A stretch of 64,000 nucleotides of DNA from NCBI GenBank assembly GCA_013397455.1, contig VYZB01000222.1, positions 1,374,641 through 1,438,640 on the forward strand, in the 5' to 3' direction. This document shows positions 49,186 to 62,614 of this stretch, in pieces. Position 1 is the first letter of the stretch; each line of letters begins with the position of its first letter. Source of the stretch: Crotophaga sulcirostris (lineage: Eukaryota > Chordata > Aves > Cuculiformes > Crotophagidae). A program made the position numbers and the translations under genes. The notes beneath the pieces were generated by a model that made no database searches, was not told the origin of the DNA, and saw nothing but the letters and a program-made list of their open reading frames with translations.

Positions 49186-52100
49186 GGCAGTATTGTAGAA
49201 TGCATTCCAGTAGGGCTGGAATTACAACAAAAGCCTTTACTTCTAGTTTTTCAGATCATAAACCCAGCAGTTGATAAAAAGTAAATCCAGGATAGGTCAA
49301 CCATTCTGTTTAAAAGTCTTTCAAAAAAAAAAAAAAAAAAGAAAACAAATTCCAGTTCATCTGCGTAGACGAAAATTACAACTACAAAATGAACAACAAC
49401 TAGGGAGTATTATACCTAACCTGCAGAATGAATATAATCCCAAAGTATAATGTTGACCATTAACAAAATTCAAAATAAACATGTTTATTCATAAATGTAG
49501 TAGCCACAAGCACAAAACAGTTATTTAAGTCTGTGAAATTATTTCCTAAATTAATTTCTACACCTCCGAATTTTAGTCAACTTTCATGTATACTTGTTCC
49601 TTTTGAAACCAAAATATTTTCACATCTAAAAACTTATTAAATTTTTCAACTCTATCCTAAATACATAATCTAAATGACAAAAGAACAGAACAGTCAGAAA
49701 ATGCTACGAAACTGAGTAACACCAAGCTTCTCCATATAAAACGACTTTTCAAACTGCTGCAGGTTTTTACATAATGTTGATATAGTAGCCAATTATGACA
49801 CTGATTAAAACACCATTGCAGAATTTATTACCAATTATTCATTTTCACTTATGTGCTCATTTAAAAAAAGAAAAAGTAATATTTGTCTTACTTACCCACA
49901 GCATACTACAGAAAAGCACTAAGCATACTCGACAACCAGGAATTCTTTTAACCTTCAGTTACTCACCTATGAAAAAGAAGAAAATGTATAAGCGCTCTTT
50001 GTATGGGGAAGAAGATGACAGTGTCAATATGTAATGTAAGCAATAAGCTTCTGTATTTATGAATTATTTGAAATAAAATATTGTATCTCTAAATCCAAGT
50101 TAAAAGGAAGAAGCTGGAAATATTTTATAGTGAGGTGGATTACAAAGCAACAGTTAGGGAGAAGTTACATTTGTGCAAAATCCAATCAGTGTGTTCATCT
50201 GCAGTGCTGATACAATACTGTTCTGCTGCCACAAAAGGAAACTCAAAATCTTCTAAAATCAAAATGGATAAATGAATTCTGTGTTCAGAATACACTGCCT
50301 AAAGCAACATTTTAACAAAACGCAGTTAAAAAAGTAATTAACTTTTGCGACTACTATAATCGCTTTCAAGGTTTCCCATGAAGCCTGGTGGGAGATCCAA
50401 CAATTTGCCTGATAAAATTACACAACTTTTCTGAACTAGTATATTTGTATTTTTTACCTCATTCTCTGTTTAACAGAATAGTGAACATACTATGTTTTAG
50501 TTAATGCCAAATAAGTATCAACAATCAGATGTTCTTCTAGAGGTTTTATGAATTAAAGTTTTATTATTGAACAGTGTGAATAAAAAAAATGATGAATAAC
50601 AAAATAAAAGGTTTCATCATCAATGTATCTGCATAAGTCACATTTGTTTTTTATTTAAAAAAAAAAGACTGAGATCTCAAATGTCTAAAATAAATAGAAA
50701 AAATCCAAATCAAAGGAAATGAAATCACACCTTTACCAAGGAAGATATAGTTTTTCTGTAATGTATTAAAAGATGGCATTAGCTTTCTGAATGGCAAAAC
50801 CTTTTCAAATTTGGGAGATTTTGCCAATAAATTGTAAACTACAAGGATATAATTAAATGGAAGTTGTACGAACTGTGCATAAGTGAAAAAAACTACATGC
50901 TAGTCCTCTACATGAGTGAAAAAAAACTTCCCAAGCAATGCGATTTCTCTATAGTAGTTTTAAAATAGCTACAAAGTTCATGTAAATAGTGGGTTTTGAC
51001 ATGTGATTTACTTTGCTTTTTTAATGTTGGTATAGAAAGTGCCTTGAATTACTCAGGCTCTTGAATGCTGCTAATAGTCATCATCTTCTATTAAGATTTT
51101 TGTGCATCTTTCATTACCCAGCCAATATGTACAGTCATAACCATAAGCAATCTAAAATACAATTCTTCAGCAATATAGCTCACAGAACCCCAAGGCATCC
51201 CCAACTACAGTCTCAAGGGTGATAGTAGTGATGCATTGCTACATTTCAGTGCATGGACGGTCACTGATGTTTCTCGCAAATCCCACTTTGGTACCCTGAG
51301 CATTAGATCCAGACTGCTTAACTGACAGTGAGGTGAAAAGCCATCCAGACTGGATAGCTAGATGTTCTGCATAATCTGCAAGAAATGCGGTCACTTTCAG
51401 TGGAATGCAGTGGACTATTAAAACCACTTCTGTTACAACTTCGCTGTTCTTCAGTGTTATAAATACAAAAACTCAGTTTCCTTTACAGAGGTCTTTTAGC
51501 CAAAACTTTAAAATATTATAATGCCTTGAAGGTTAGACAGGCTTACTGAGGATAACATAATAAAATTTTATATCACAGCATATCTTAGGGGTCATTGTAG
51601 GTTCTTGTATGCATCCAAGGTTTAGATGAGGCAGTTTTCTTTTTATTCTGTTTTTCTAGAGCCCAACCGTTTATTTGAACAGGCCTCAACAATTTTCTAA
51701 GAGAGTATACAAGAGTGTTGTATCAATCTAAACAGTATATAACATTTTTCATAACAGTATTTTAAATATTCCTGCAGGATAAGAGTCGATCTTTACACTA
51801 ATGAAGTTTGATCTGATAGGTCTCATTCTAGGTCACAAGTACATGACTGCAAGTCTATACTGAGATCAGGCTCTTCCTGTATCACCTTTTAAGAGAAGGC
51901 AGCAGAAAAAACATATGGCTGAAGATCCAAGAGAGAGTTATTATGCAAAGAACAGACTTTGGGAAGAAAGACCTGGATATCTCACTTTAACAGTGAATCC
52001 ATTTGAGCAAAAAATTTTGTCCTATTCATACTGAGAGTATTAATTTCTGCCAGTGGCTGCTTGCTGTAGAATTTTCCCAATTTATCAGGTGACCAAGTCA

Positions 52101-53175
52101 CACCCATAAACCACCTATATAATTTTTATGATTTGTTTATTACTACAATGAAGAAGTCCTTTAAATGTGGTCAGTACAATTGCAACCTTCCTCAGAATTA
52201 TTTTGAAACCAAGCTAGCAAGGATAATGCTTTCTTAGCTTTAGAAAACATAAAACTCATGGTAGCAGTGTAAAACACTCTCCAGTGAGAGAAAGCTCTTT
52301 CCTAAGCAAGGTATTGAAGATTAATACCAATAGCATTTAAAATATTAACCATTATTGTGAAGTTTAAAGAAATACAAATTTCTACTAAGAGACGAAACCA
52401 TCTCTTTGCATTCAGTTTCCACAAGGTGACAAAAACACGCACCAGCAAGGAAAAGATTTGCAAGATCCTAATATATGCTACATTGTTTTTATAACTGCAA
52501 CACTATTAAGGGGAGCTACTTTTAAAAAAATTATTTTAAATAAGAATCACTCTTAAAACAGCTGCTGTACAGAAGTGTAATTTAGAGAGCCACAATACTA
52601 TCTTCTTTCAGCAAGTGCTTCAAATTGTATCATCACAGTGAAAAACCTAAACAACTGCATCTTCCTATGTTATGCATTTGTAATTTCCCAGTGTCAGACT
52701 ATTAATGCAACAGTAAATTGTAGTCATTAGCGAAAAATAGTAAGACGGTTTACATGCTTAAAATGACCTTGAGACTGCCTTGTAAAATACCAATAGCTGA
52801 AACAACTGCTGTTTCATGATTGCTCCTGACTACAAAAAATCATGCTTCAATTGAAAAACTGAACTAAATCTCACTAAAAAAAATTTTTAATTCTACACCA
52901 GGTTGTTACTTCAAAATGTTTATGGGACCATACAGGAAAGCACAGCCAGTTAGAAATAACTGAAATTCAAAAGATCATCCATCAAATTTACTATGCTACT
53001 GGCATACTGACACAGTAATTGCATTCACATAATATGGGGCGGTTATACATTAAAATTCTTGAGAAATAAAGAATTGTCCACACAAATTAGTTGGAATGTC
53101 GTATAAAAGATTTGTAAATCCTAAGGCCGTGATCAGAAATGGAAGTCCCACCCTTTTGGGTAAACTTCATCCATC
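49186..53175. other. AT-rich sequence without a recognised gene
   Basis: A18 run at 49323-49340. A minus-strand frame at 51239-51427 begins at GTG and looks fairly protein-like, but no splice signals or domain were recognised. Confidence 0.5.
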
Positions 53176-53240
53176 TTGTTTTTTTTGGGGGGGGGGGTTG
53201 TGTGCTTTAATGGGTTTTGGGTTTTTTTTGGGGGGGGGGG
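53176..53240 (+). repeat. T/G low-complexity tract with two G11 runs
   Basis: G11 at 53187-53197 and 53230-53240, with GGG at 53212-53214 and 53219-53221 and T8 runs before the G runs. Fits a G-quadruplex-forming sequence; may also be an assembly-error hotspot. Confidence 0.8.
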
Positions 53241-56200
53241 AAGGAGATGGTGTCCAAATCACCAATTTTACACTTTTTTCCTTCTTTGGAAGAATTAAAA
53301 AATAGGCAAATTTTCCAACAATAAAATAATTTTTTGATCATACAAAAGCATGTCAAGAGCTGCTTTGGAGAGACAAGAGGTGCATTACATGACTTCTCTG
53401 AAAACAATTCAAAAGTGACATGAGTAGGACTGGCTGGTCTTAACTAAAAGATTATTATTATGCATAGACTGGTTCTGTTTAAAAGCAGCATACACACTTC
53501 TTTATAGTAATAATGCAGTATTTCTAACATACAAGTATGGCAAAATGCTGAAAATAGACTCTCTCTTCTAATGCTTCCATTTTTTCCTGCCCTTGTTCCT
53601 TTTACCTTGTTCCATTTTCCAGCTATCCCATTCCCCATCACACACTCACTGTACACTCCCCCTTGGTCCTCTTTCTTTCAGATATTCACCATCCTACTTT
53701 TTGAATTATCCTCAGAGATTTCACACTTTTCTGGTATTTCCAAACTTCCTCTTGACGATAATGAATTTTTAATTGCTTTGTATTTTTGGCTATCTAGCAC
53801 TCCTCTGTGTGTACTACATGTAAATTATTAAGTAAATACTACAATTACATTGTCTGATTTCACTGAAGGAAGATACATGCACACGAAACAGCATGTTCTG
53901 CTTGGGAATAAATGCCAAGGAAGTAAATAGCTTCATTTCCAATTACAGTGGCATTCAGTTGGACTTACACAGTTCACATCACTACCATTATGATAAATCC
54001 CACTTCCAAAGATATGAAATTAGCTTCCAAATAAAAGGATGCATGAAGTAGCTTAAGCCAAATATGTCTATTTTCTTAAAAGAAAACGGAAATCATTTTA
54101 CAAAGGTCAGTATTAGTAATTATTGAGCATTTCCAAGGAACAGTGAACGTGTGTATATTTAATGATCCAGACAATGCCTTTGATTTTTACTCGACTACTT
54201 TCATCTAAAAGTAAATAAAAAAAAAACGTTTAACATTTCAGGTTTTAATAGAGAAAACAGAAAAAAAAAGTCTTCCATAACCTTAAAGGTCAGTATTTTC
54301 AGGTTTTGTTGCTTCTAGCCATCTTCTAGCTCTACTGTTTTACAATAATGCCCAATATCCATAGACTGGACAGGACAAGGAGTCACTACTATTAATAAAA
54401 CTATAGCAGAAAGGTATAAGCTATGCAGTAAAAACAATACAGGAGAATGTCACAGAAAGGTATGTAGCTCTCAACTGTAACTTAGGTCAAAACTAGACAT
54501 TTATTTTTTAAATAGGTAGCAATCTCTAAGCTTTAACTCCACATAAAGCAAAGTGGCAGTTAAAGTAGTCATGAAAGCACTGAGGTACTGTTTGGAAACA
54601 TCTGTTCAGTGCAAAACACAGGAGAATTACCTACTCAGACGAGGCAATCTATGCGAAAGTTTAAAGAGAAAATCTTCTGTGTTATGTGGGCTTCAATTAT
54701 AGAAAATCTAGAATTGTTTGAGGTATCCACCTAAAGTAAAAATTCAGTGGTCCACATATGAAAAATCATATGCCAATTCCATTTTAATACCAGAAGTTAA
54801 TTCCTGAAAATTTTCTAGTCAATTAAGCATTTAAGAAATCATTTAACTAACTGAAGTGAGTTTTTACAAGATTGCAAAAAATTGTTAGAGTTTTATTTCT
54901 TTTTGGAAATTATCTTTCTACAGACTTAAAACTTCCAGTGCAACTAACCTTAAAGAAAACTTTAGTGATTTAAAGATATATTAGTATAATTTTGGTTATC
55001 CTTGATAACAAATACCCTTCACAAAAGGCTGAGCAGCGATTTTGTTCACACAACTTTCCTAACACCAATGGTCTTCCAAAATGGATAACATCTCTAAGAA
55101 TCTCATCTTGGGTTAAACATAACTATTGATTTCATTTGCTTGTAATATTGGGTTTTATGGTAACAAGTAGCAAGTATGTAGTTTTTTCATTACACTACTG
55201 AATATTTTCTGTCAAAATTAAACATCAGGGGTTTTTTCTGTGTAAATAACAGGTATTTGCCATTATAGATTCTTTAACTCCTTTAGTCATGGAAGAAACC
55301 TAGTAAATGACCACTAAAGACATACAATAGAACAGCCATATTTCATATGATATTCAAAATCCATGAAATATAGCATCAGCAGGGATGATGGGCCACAGGT
55401 CTGAGAAACAAGAAACTTCAAGCAGGGCTGAGGTATGGAAGACTGAGTACCAAAAGCCAGAGGGTGCTGTGGGCCACGACAAACCAGCTTCATCTTGATG
55501 ACCTTAGGAAACACAAAGCTAGTGACTGAGCAATGACAGAGCAAAAAATGTGAACTCATTATTTAGCTAATACATTCTCTGGACAATTCAACTCGTTCTT
55601 ACAAGGTGGAAGAACAAATCAATATAGATATAAAATAGAAACTCTATAACTTAGCTCTAGTTGAAATCAACTAAAAGTTGAAAGTTTTGTATTTGGGCTG
55701 CATGTAACTCACTTTCTAAACCAAAAAACTCCTTCCAGCAATTACTTAAAAGCAATCAGAATTATCTGAAAATACGATTGTGGATAATGAGCTCTTTATA
55801 TTTTGCATAATCTTCCTTCAGAGATACAAGGTCACTTTTGTGCTCCTATTCTTTTCCAAACACAATGTGCTTCTTTCATCTATACATATTATGGATATGA
55901 GTATACCAGATAGTAATTGCAATTATCAGAAGATCAAATGTATGATAAAATTAAAATATTAGATCAAAGTTTTCTCATTTTTTGTCAAATACATTTGGAA
56001 ACATACTGTATGACCTCACAGTATAAAACAGCTCATGTATATTCAGACATAGCCAGATGAACACACAGAGACAATACTACAGAGGCACTCTTGAAAAAGT
56101 ACTGGATCTGACACTTGCAAGTTTACATTATTATACTAAGATTTTCATATCACTGAACAAACTTACTCCGCCTAATGACAGTCACAGTAACATCATCATC

Positions 56201-57037
56201 ACAACAAAATGCATAACAGATTTTCCCATTTCTGCTTTTTGAAAGTTGACAGCATTTAAATTCACAAAGATTAAAGGGGAGCTCAGGTTTTGTTCCTAAG
56301 TTTAGTATTTGCCATATAAAATTCAAATCAAGACATGAAAATAAATCATGCTAAAATTGATGCATGTTGTTTAAGTAGCATCTCAACAGGGTTTTTTGCC
56401 ACATCTATGAATAAAACAACATACCTCTTTAGCAGATCCTGTGCTAACTGGAGGCCTAACATGTATTACAAATGAATAAGCTTATCTGAGTTGAGCTTTG
56501 TCTAGCCATTATTAAAAATCACAACCAATAAATAGCTTGCAAATGATATATTAAACCTTTATACTAACTGCCAATCAAAACAGAGATGAGCATCTTAGGA
56601 TGAGATTCAGAGATAGTGCATCATACTTTGAAAATGAACTCACTCATGTTTACTTAAAAGCTACTGTGTTGAAGATTTTAAGTGTTAATAAGATATTCTT
56701 TGTTTACTTTAATATAAACATAACAATTCCTCTTTAATCTTTTCAGTGCCTAAAACCTAAGGGAGACACATTTTCAATTCAGCAGTAATTTGGAAGAGGA
56801 CTCTATTACTATCATCTTCTGAAACAAGAGATAGAGAAAATTAGGCAGTATGATAATCTTTCCAGATACCAGTAATGTCTTCCCTTCTTGTTTGTTGGAC
56901 TCACGCTGGCCCCAACTAAAGTTCAGCACAACTTGTAGACTACTTTATGGCAAGCTTGCATTATAATGCAGGTCATGAGGAGCAACTTCAATTACGACCA
57001 CCACCATTGTTCCAACACTAGTCTTTTCTGTCCCCAG
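53241..57037. other. AT-rich sequence without a recognised gene
   Basis: No gene. The minus frame 55314-55559 overlaps a modestly GC-richer patch at 55380-55510. The final bases TCTTTTCTGTCCCCAG end at 57037. Confidence 0.45.
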
Positions 57038-57158
57038 GATAGCAGAGACATTCAACATTCAGGGGAGCATAACTTCATTTATTGTCAGGCTTCTGAGGCT
57101 TCTCCTGACTTAGCTGTTGAATGATGACTAATTTATCACACCGGTACTGGCCAACAAG
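57038..57158 (+). other. Candidate exon of unknown transcript
   Basis: A 121-bp segment flanked by a strong pyrimidine-rich acceptor (TTTTCTGTCCCCAG) and a fair donor (AACAAG followed by GTAAAA at 57159). Frame 1 is open for 28 codons (starting DSRDIQHSGEHNF) and then stops at TGA, so it could at most be the coding end. No protein recognised; a lncRNA exon or chance are both possible. Confidence 0.2.
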
Positions 57159-60100
57159 GTAAAACCAAAGATTTCCTTTTACATAATTAAAATGTTCAAT
57201 GCACATTTAGTGTTGACATACTGCTGTAAAAACAAAAAACCAAAGATAAAACAACCAAAAAAACCTCAGGTTTTGATTTTTGCCTATTGATTCCCACAGT
57301 ACTTCAAGGTATAGTGAGATGGGTGAGATCGATGAGAGGCGATAAAGGGAAACAATATCATATTTAAAAATATGGTTTACAAGCCAAAAGGGGTATTTCT
57401 TCATTGAATCCTAGATGTAACCCACAAGAAAAATATCCATAGCCTATTCAGCAGTTGTCTAATTCATCCATATACTAATTTCAAAAAGTCAAGCTTTTAA
57501 AATCTTTGCTGATGCTTCTGAATTACACAGTTTTAGAATCTATATTAGGTAACATGGGGAAAAAAGAAAATTTTCCTCTAACCACACTGAACAGTTTTCC
57601 TTCAGTGGAAAGATATCCACTGATGCCTAGGAATGTTAAGTAACATGTGGCATGCTTGTTGTTACAACTGCTCCTAACACCTGGTGAAATTTGCAGCTGA
57701 GAAGACCTAATGGTTTAAAAATAACTGAATCACAGCTTATTTTTAATTTCAAATAATATAATCACCTGTATTTAGTATTACACATATTTAGACAAGGTGT
57801 CTGTCTCTGTTCCCAATCACCTCTTTCCCTCTGTCATCTCAAACTTGACATTTTTCAATTCCAAATATGCAGATTTTTTTTCCTTGCATGACTTGCCATT
57901 AAAACTGTCAAAAACTATAATTATTTATGCATATCTATTTATTATTAATCTAGCAAAATCCTCACAGACATGACACTTACTGTTTGTTCCTGTCATTCTG
58001 CTGCCAGCCCTTGCTTTCACTACTGTTGGTTTAATCACTTTTTGTGTACATCAGACCCATTCCCTTTGTTGACCATTTCCATAGCATGGCAGGCCCAGAC
58101 ATGCTAGCTGTTTCTCTGCTTGTGTTTGGTTATAAGGTTCATATCTAATAAAATATATTAATGCAAGGCCACAGTAATTATAAAAAACAACTTGTAGAAA
58201 TGTTTTGTATAGTTAAGTAGCTTTGCCAGATCAAAGTTTTGGATTTTTCCCATTAATGGGAAAAATATTTGTCTGTACCTCAAATTTTGAAGTCTCTACT
58301 TTTAAATGGTTTTACATATGCACATTTCAGCTATGTATAAAGTCTTGCAAATACATGACTAAATGGGTTCAAAAAAAAGTCAAAAAAAAGGAAAAAAAGC
58401 CACACAAACAAAAAAACCACACCACCCTCCTACCTTTCTGTAGAATCAGTTTTCTATTGTCTGTACGTTCTGGCAAGCCAGATAGTAAAAAAGGCAGTTT
58501 TATCTTTATACATTTCACTTTACCTTCTATTCCTTATTCCCCAATTGAAAGCATACCGTTCTTTCCTAGTGTACAACTTCTTGACATATCCAATATATTC
58601 CCCTAATACGATCCTTTTTTTCCCCTCTACACCCACCACTCCATGCTCATGTTGTTAAAATTTGGTTCCAAATCACCGGCCAGAGTATTTTTTTAAAAAA
58701 ACATTGTTCAACTGAAGATCCTAATGGGTGAAACGTAAATGTAAATCACATTGAGTCTTCATTAAGAACCACTACAGACTGTACATGACTTTTGTTAGCA
58801 AAAACTTTTCCATCTCCTGTGAATTTTTTAAAAGAAATTTGTCACAATGTACAAATTGCATTAGTGCAGAGAGATGCAAACGTACTGGGAACAACAGAAA
58901 GATCTGCAAATTAAATATAGCTTGAATCAAAAGGAATAAACACACCACTAAAGAAGAACATGGGCTGAAATAAAATCTCTATCCAAAAAAACCAAGTGCA
59001 AAATAAGTATGTTCAGAAAAATAAACTAAAGCTACTAGAGGAAGAGAACTGAGAAATCACCTCTCAGCAAAGAGCTTCTGTCTCCCCACAGCCTCTCACA
59101 GCTGCAACTCACCACTTAAAACCAGGAAGTTTAGGATACCTTTTTCCTTCTCCTCCTTTCCATACAAATTTAAGTGACATCTAAAACTTCAGATTTTCTT
59201 CTGCAAGTATCATTGTTTCACCCTTGTTTGGCACTACCACCAAAAGTATCTGTATGTTTACAGTTACTGTAAGAACTATCCCTTTTCTTACTTCCGTGAC
59301 AACCACAGTGACTCTTTGGATCGAACAAATTTCTGTTTTTTTTCCCCTTTTTCTTATCAAGTCAGTCTGTTTTTCACAAAAAGCACCTCATCTGATACAT
59401 GGTTTATTTTATTTTATTTCTGTCACAACAATTCCCCTTCAAAAACGTAAGAATTTTCTTGAACTGGATTCATGAGGCATAGTGTCTCTTGCAGATTTTT
59501 CAATAAACTGTCAAAACCCATGATTGTAGGAGAAAGTAGTTGATTAATAACAGCAAAGTTTCAACAGTTACCCAAGATCTTTTACATGCAAATGGCATTA
59601 CCCGATACTTAAAAGCCTTAGATGAAAGCCAATGAAAAGCATGAATCTGTTACTCCATTTACTGCTTCTTTCCCAGATGCCTTTACTAATGGCTTGTTCG
59701 TTCTGCTCATAACCACCCTTAGGAAAGAGAAAGTGTTGTAGGGTTGGTGCTGGTAACTGTTATGCTAGAGACTTTTAGATTAATTAATGTTTATTTTTCT
59801 TCTTCGGGCAGGTTTTTTTTTTCCCCCAGGAGTGCACACACATATCGGCGGGCGAGGGGGGAGATGTCAAAGCTTTATCTTCATGACAATTCTGACTAAC
59901 ATTGTTCAAAAACTATATCGCAAGATCTGTGTGTCCAGTTGGAAATTCTTCTGTACTAAATCTGATCAGAGAAGGTTTATAAGAGTTTACATATTACAGA
60001 TAAAATGAGATTTGACATAACCTTCAAGTTGCTGCCATGTCAAAGCACATAAAAAAGGGTTGAAGTCAATTTTGCAGACTTAGTTTTGGAATAGAAAAAA

Positions 60101-60661
60101 CTCATTGTGAAAGCAACCAAAAAAGAACAAAACAGTAAGCAGATTTTTGAAGTCTGTGTTCCTGGGGCATTTTCACATCAAATTGATTAAGGGGATTGCT
60201 AAAATATCCATGTGGAAAGGCTACTTGGCAGGATGGCTGCATCATTAAATAGTCACATACAGTCCACAAAATATAAGATTAATTTAAAAGAATTGCTCTG
60301 GACATAGTACTGATGCTTGAAAATACATTCAGTCAGTAGCTAAACTAACAAAAGCCAAGCTACATGACCCTGCAAGCATAAGAATAGCATTGCTGACCTC
60401 ATTCTGAAGCTGCTGTTAGGTATACAGATCTTTCAATTACGTGTCCATTAATTGGCATGCTGCCTACTGAACCACTTTGTCATTAGATTTCCGAGTGAAG
60501 TAAAGTTTATTATTATTTCAGTGCTATTGCACAAGGTATGATGATTTCATAAATAGTCTCAAGAATTTCAGGTACATCTGAATGTCATTAAAGTTAACAA
60601 CTTGTCTAAGATATTTCAAGAGTTCTGGACAGGCAGATAAATTCTATTCAAGTGAGTTTGG
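57159..60661. other. AT-rich sequence without a recognised gene
   Basis: A/C tracts at 57228-57267 and 58371-58430. A small CpG/G-rich spot TCGGCGGGCGAGGGGGGAG lies at 59845-59863. Confidence 0.5.
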
Positions 60662-60757
60662 GCTTGGGGCGGGGGGGGAGGGTGTTGGTTTGTTGTTTTT
60701 GTCGGTGTGGGTGTTGGCTGAGAGGAGTTTGGTTGGGTTTTTTGGTTTTTTTTTGGA
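60662..60757 (+). repeat. G/T-rich low-complexity tract
   Basis: GGGG, G8 and GGG runs at 60666-60682, followed by GT-rich sequence and TTGGGTTTTTTGG. Strongly strand-asymmetric, G-quadruplex compatible. Confidence 0.75.
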
Positions 60758-62614
60758 TGAAACCCATAATGAGATTAGAACGTGACCAGAACCTTGAGGG
60801 GAAAGTGCTTAGACTTTATCCTTTACTGAGTTACCCCAAAAGATTAAAACTCAGGAAGTCATGTTTTCTTAAACTATAAACTAGGGCAGTTAAGTTTTTA
60901 CACATTGAATATGCCACGGACTGGAGTATTAGTTTTAGTTGTTTCACTGACTTACTGGGTTGTTACAAAACCTACCCCAGGGCCTTCCTGTCTCTGAGAA
61001 GCTTTTTCTTTCCATGATGCAAATGTCTAGCTATCTTTTTACTCTCTGATCATCCTGGCTGTCTGCAAGTGCCTGCAAGCACAATGAGTGCTCCAGATCC
61101 ATTCTGTTCCTCTTATTCCTTCTTGCCTCTTTCTTTCTGATTATCCACCCTGAACTTAGAAGTCACCTCTTCATCCCCATGTTAAATTGCTCTTTGCGGG
61201 AAGGAGGCAACTCTTCCAAGCATTTTTAACTTACTTCTCCCTTCTTAAAACAATACAGCTTGCAAACTGAGAACAAATAAATTATATGCAGTTACAGGTA
61301 TCATTCCCTCAATCACTATCAGAGTGGAAAGCTTCTAAAAGTCCTAGATTTATAAAACCATTTTATGAATAACTAGCCAACAAGGAGAATATTGCGTAAA
61401 CCAAAGAAGGTTTCCCTTTTTTCCACCTATTATAGTCTAAGTAAAGGCTAGAAACAAGGACATGTAAGCACATGCCTGAACGATTACAAAGACCTAACAA
61501 AGCACTCTGGACCCAGCAAAAAGGAATGCATTGCCTGCAGCTGCCCAGCACATAGTCTCTGCCGTGTAGACACAGGAAAGCCTAGACATTCGCAGCTCCT
61601 TTGATTGTGAAGTCCAAAGGAGATAGCTCAGGCATATGTATTCTATTAGCTTTGCTATACACTGCCTTACATGTGTTTTTCCCTTAAATCATTATATTTT
61701 AATGTGACTAATCATTCAAATATCAACATCTTTATCAAGACAGAAGAAAGACTTCAGCATCAGCAGCTAAATCAGGCCATCAGAACTACCATATGAGAGT
61801 CCCACGTACCCATTAGAAAACAACATGATCCCATGCTTAGGCAGGCAATGCCCACAAAATTAAGACCCACAAAGGCAGGACATACAAAACAGAAAGCCAG
61901 TGGCAAAGAGCACTTCAAACCCTATGGTAGTTACAGGACACTGTTCATAATATAATTAGAGTAACGATTCTTACATAATCAGTCTTTAATTAGAATATTC
62001 AAATATCATTTGCAAGTCATTAATTGCATGCAAGTCATGCTGAGGAACACTAAGATAGCATAAAAGGGTGTCAGACAGATCTGCATCTTTCAATATAATC
62101 TCCATACACAAAAGTATATTTTATAAAAGTATACTTTATTTTAGTACTGTTTTTTCCCCAATATGACATATGATCATGCCCACAATTCTCCAGTTTACAA
62201 TATCCTATGATATGATCAATACTTTTACATCTTCAGATGTCAGGATGTTACTTTTTGAAATAAAGAAAAGCAGTCTAGCTAAGTTTGAATGTGGGGGGTT
62301 TTGGGGAAATGCAAGTAAAAATTACAATATTTGACCTCCTCTCCAAAGAAAAAAGTCTGTCAAGAACTGAGATTCTAATTTAAAAAAAGAGAGCAATCTT
62401 TACAACTATCTGCAGACTGCTGAGATATGTTTGTGTGTGTACATAAATAAATAACAAATAGCAAAAAATAAAACAAAAATGACAAGTTTCTATCCTGAAA
62501 AGTCTATGTACATTCCTAATACACAGAGAGAGTAATAATATGTTTTCAAAAATTGGAAAGGACGATAACTTACTCAAATAATGAGAGTTGTCTCTAAATC
62601 AGGGCGGAATTATT
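60758..62614. other. AT-rich sequence without a recognised gene
   Basis: A hairpin CTCCTTTG/CAAAGGAG lies at 61596-61603/61615-61622 and the palindrome AAAGTATACTTT at 62126-62137. A GC-richer patch at 61000-61220 has no frame of note. Confidence 0.5.

Noticed and set aside
53096..53407. Short frames across the poly-G tract
   Set aside because: Glycine or proline runs derive from homopolymers.
58223..58606. 127-codon plus-strand frame
   Set aside because: Runs through A-rich low-complexity sequence (lysine run) and has no recognisable features.
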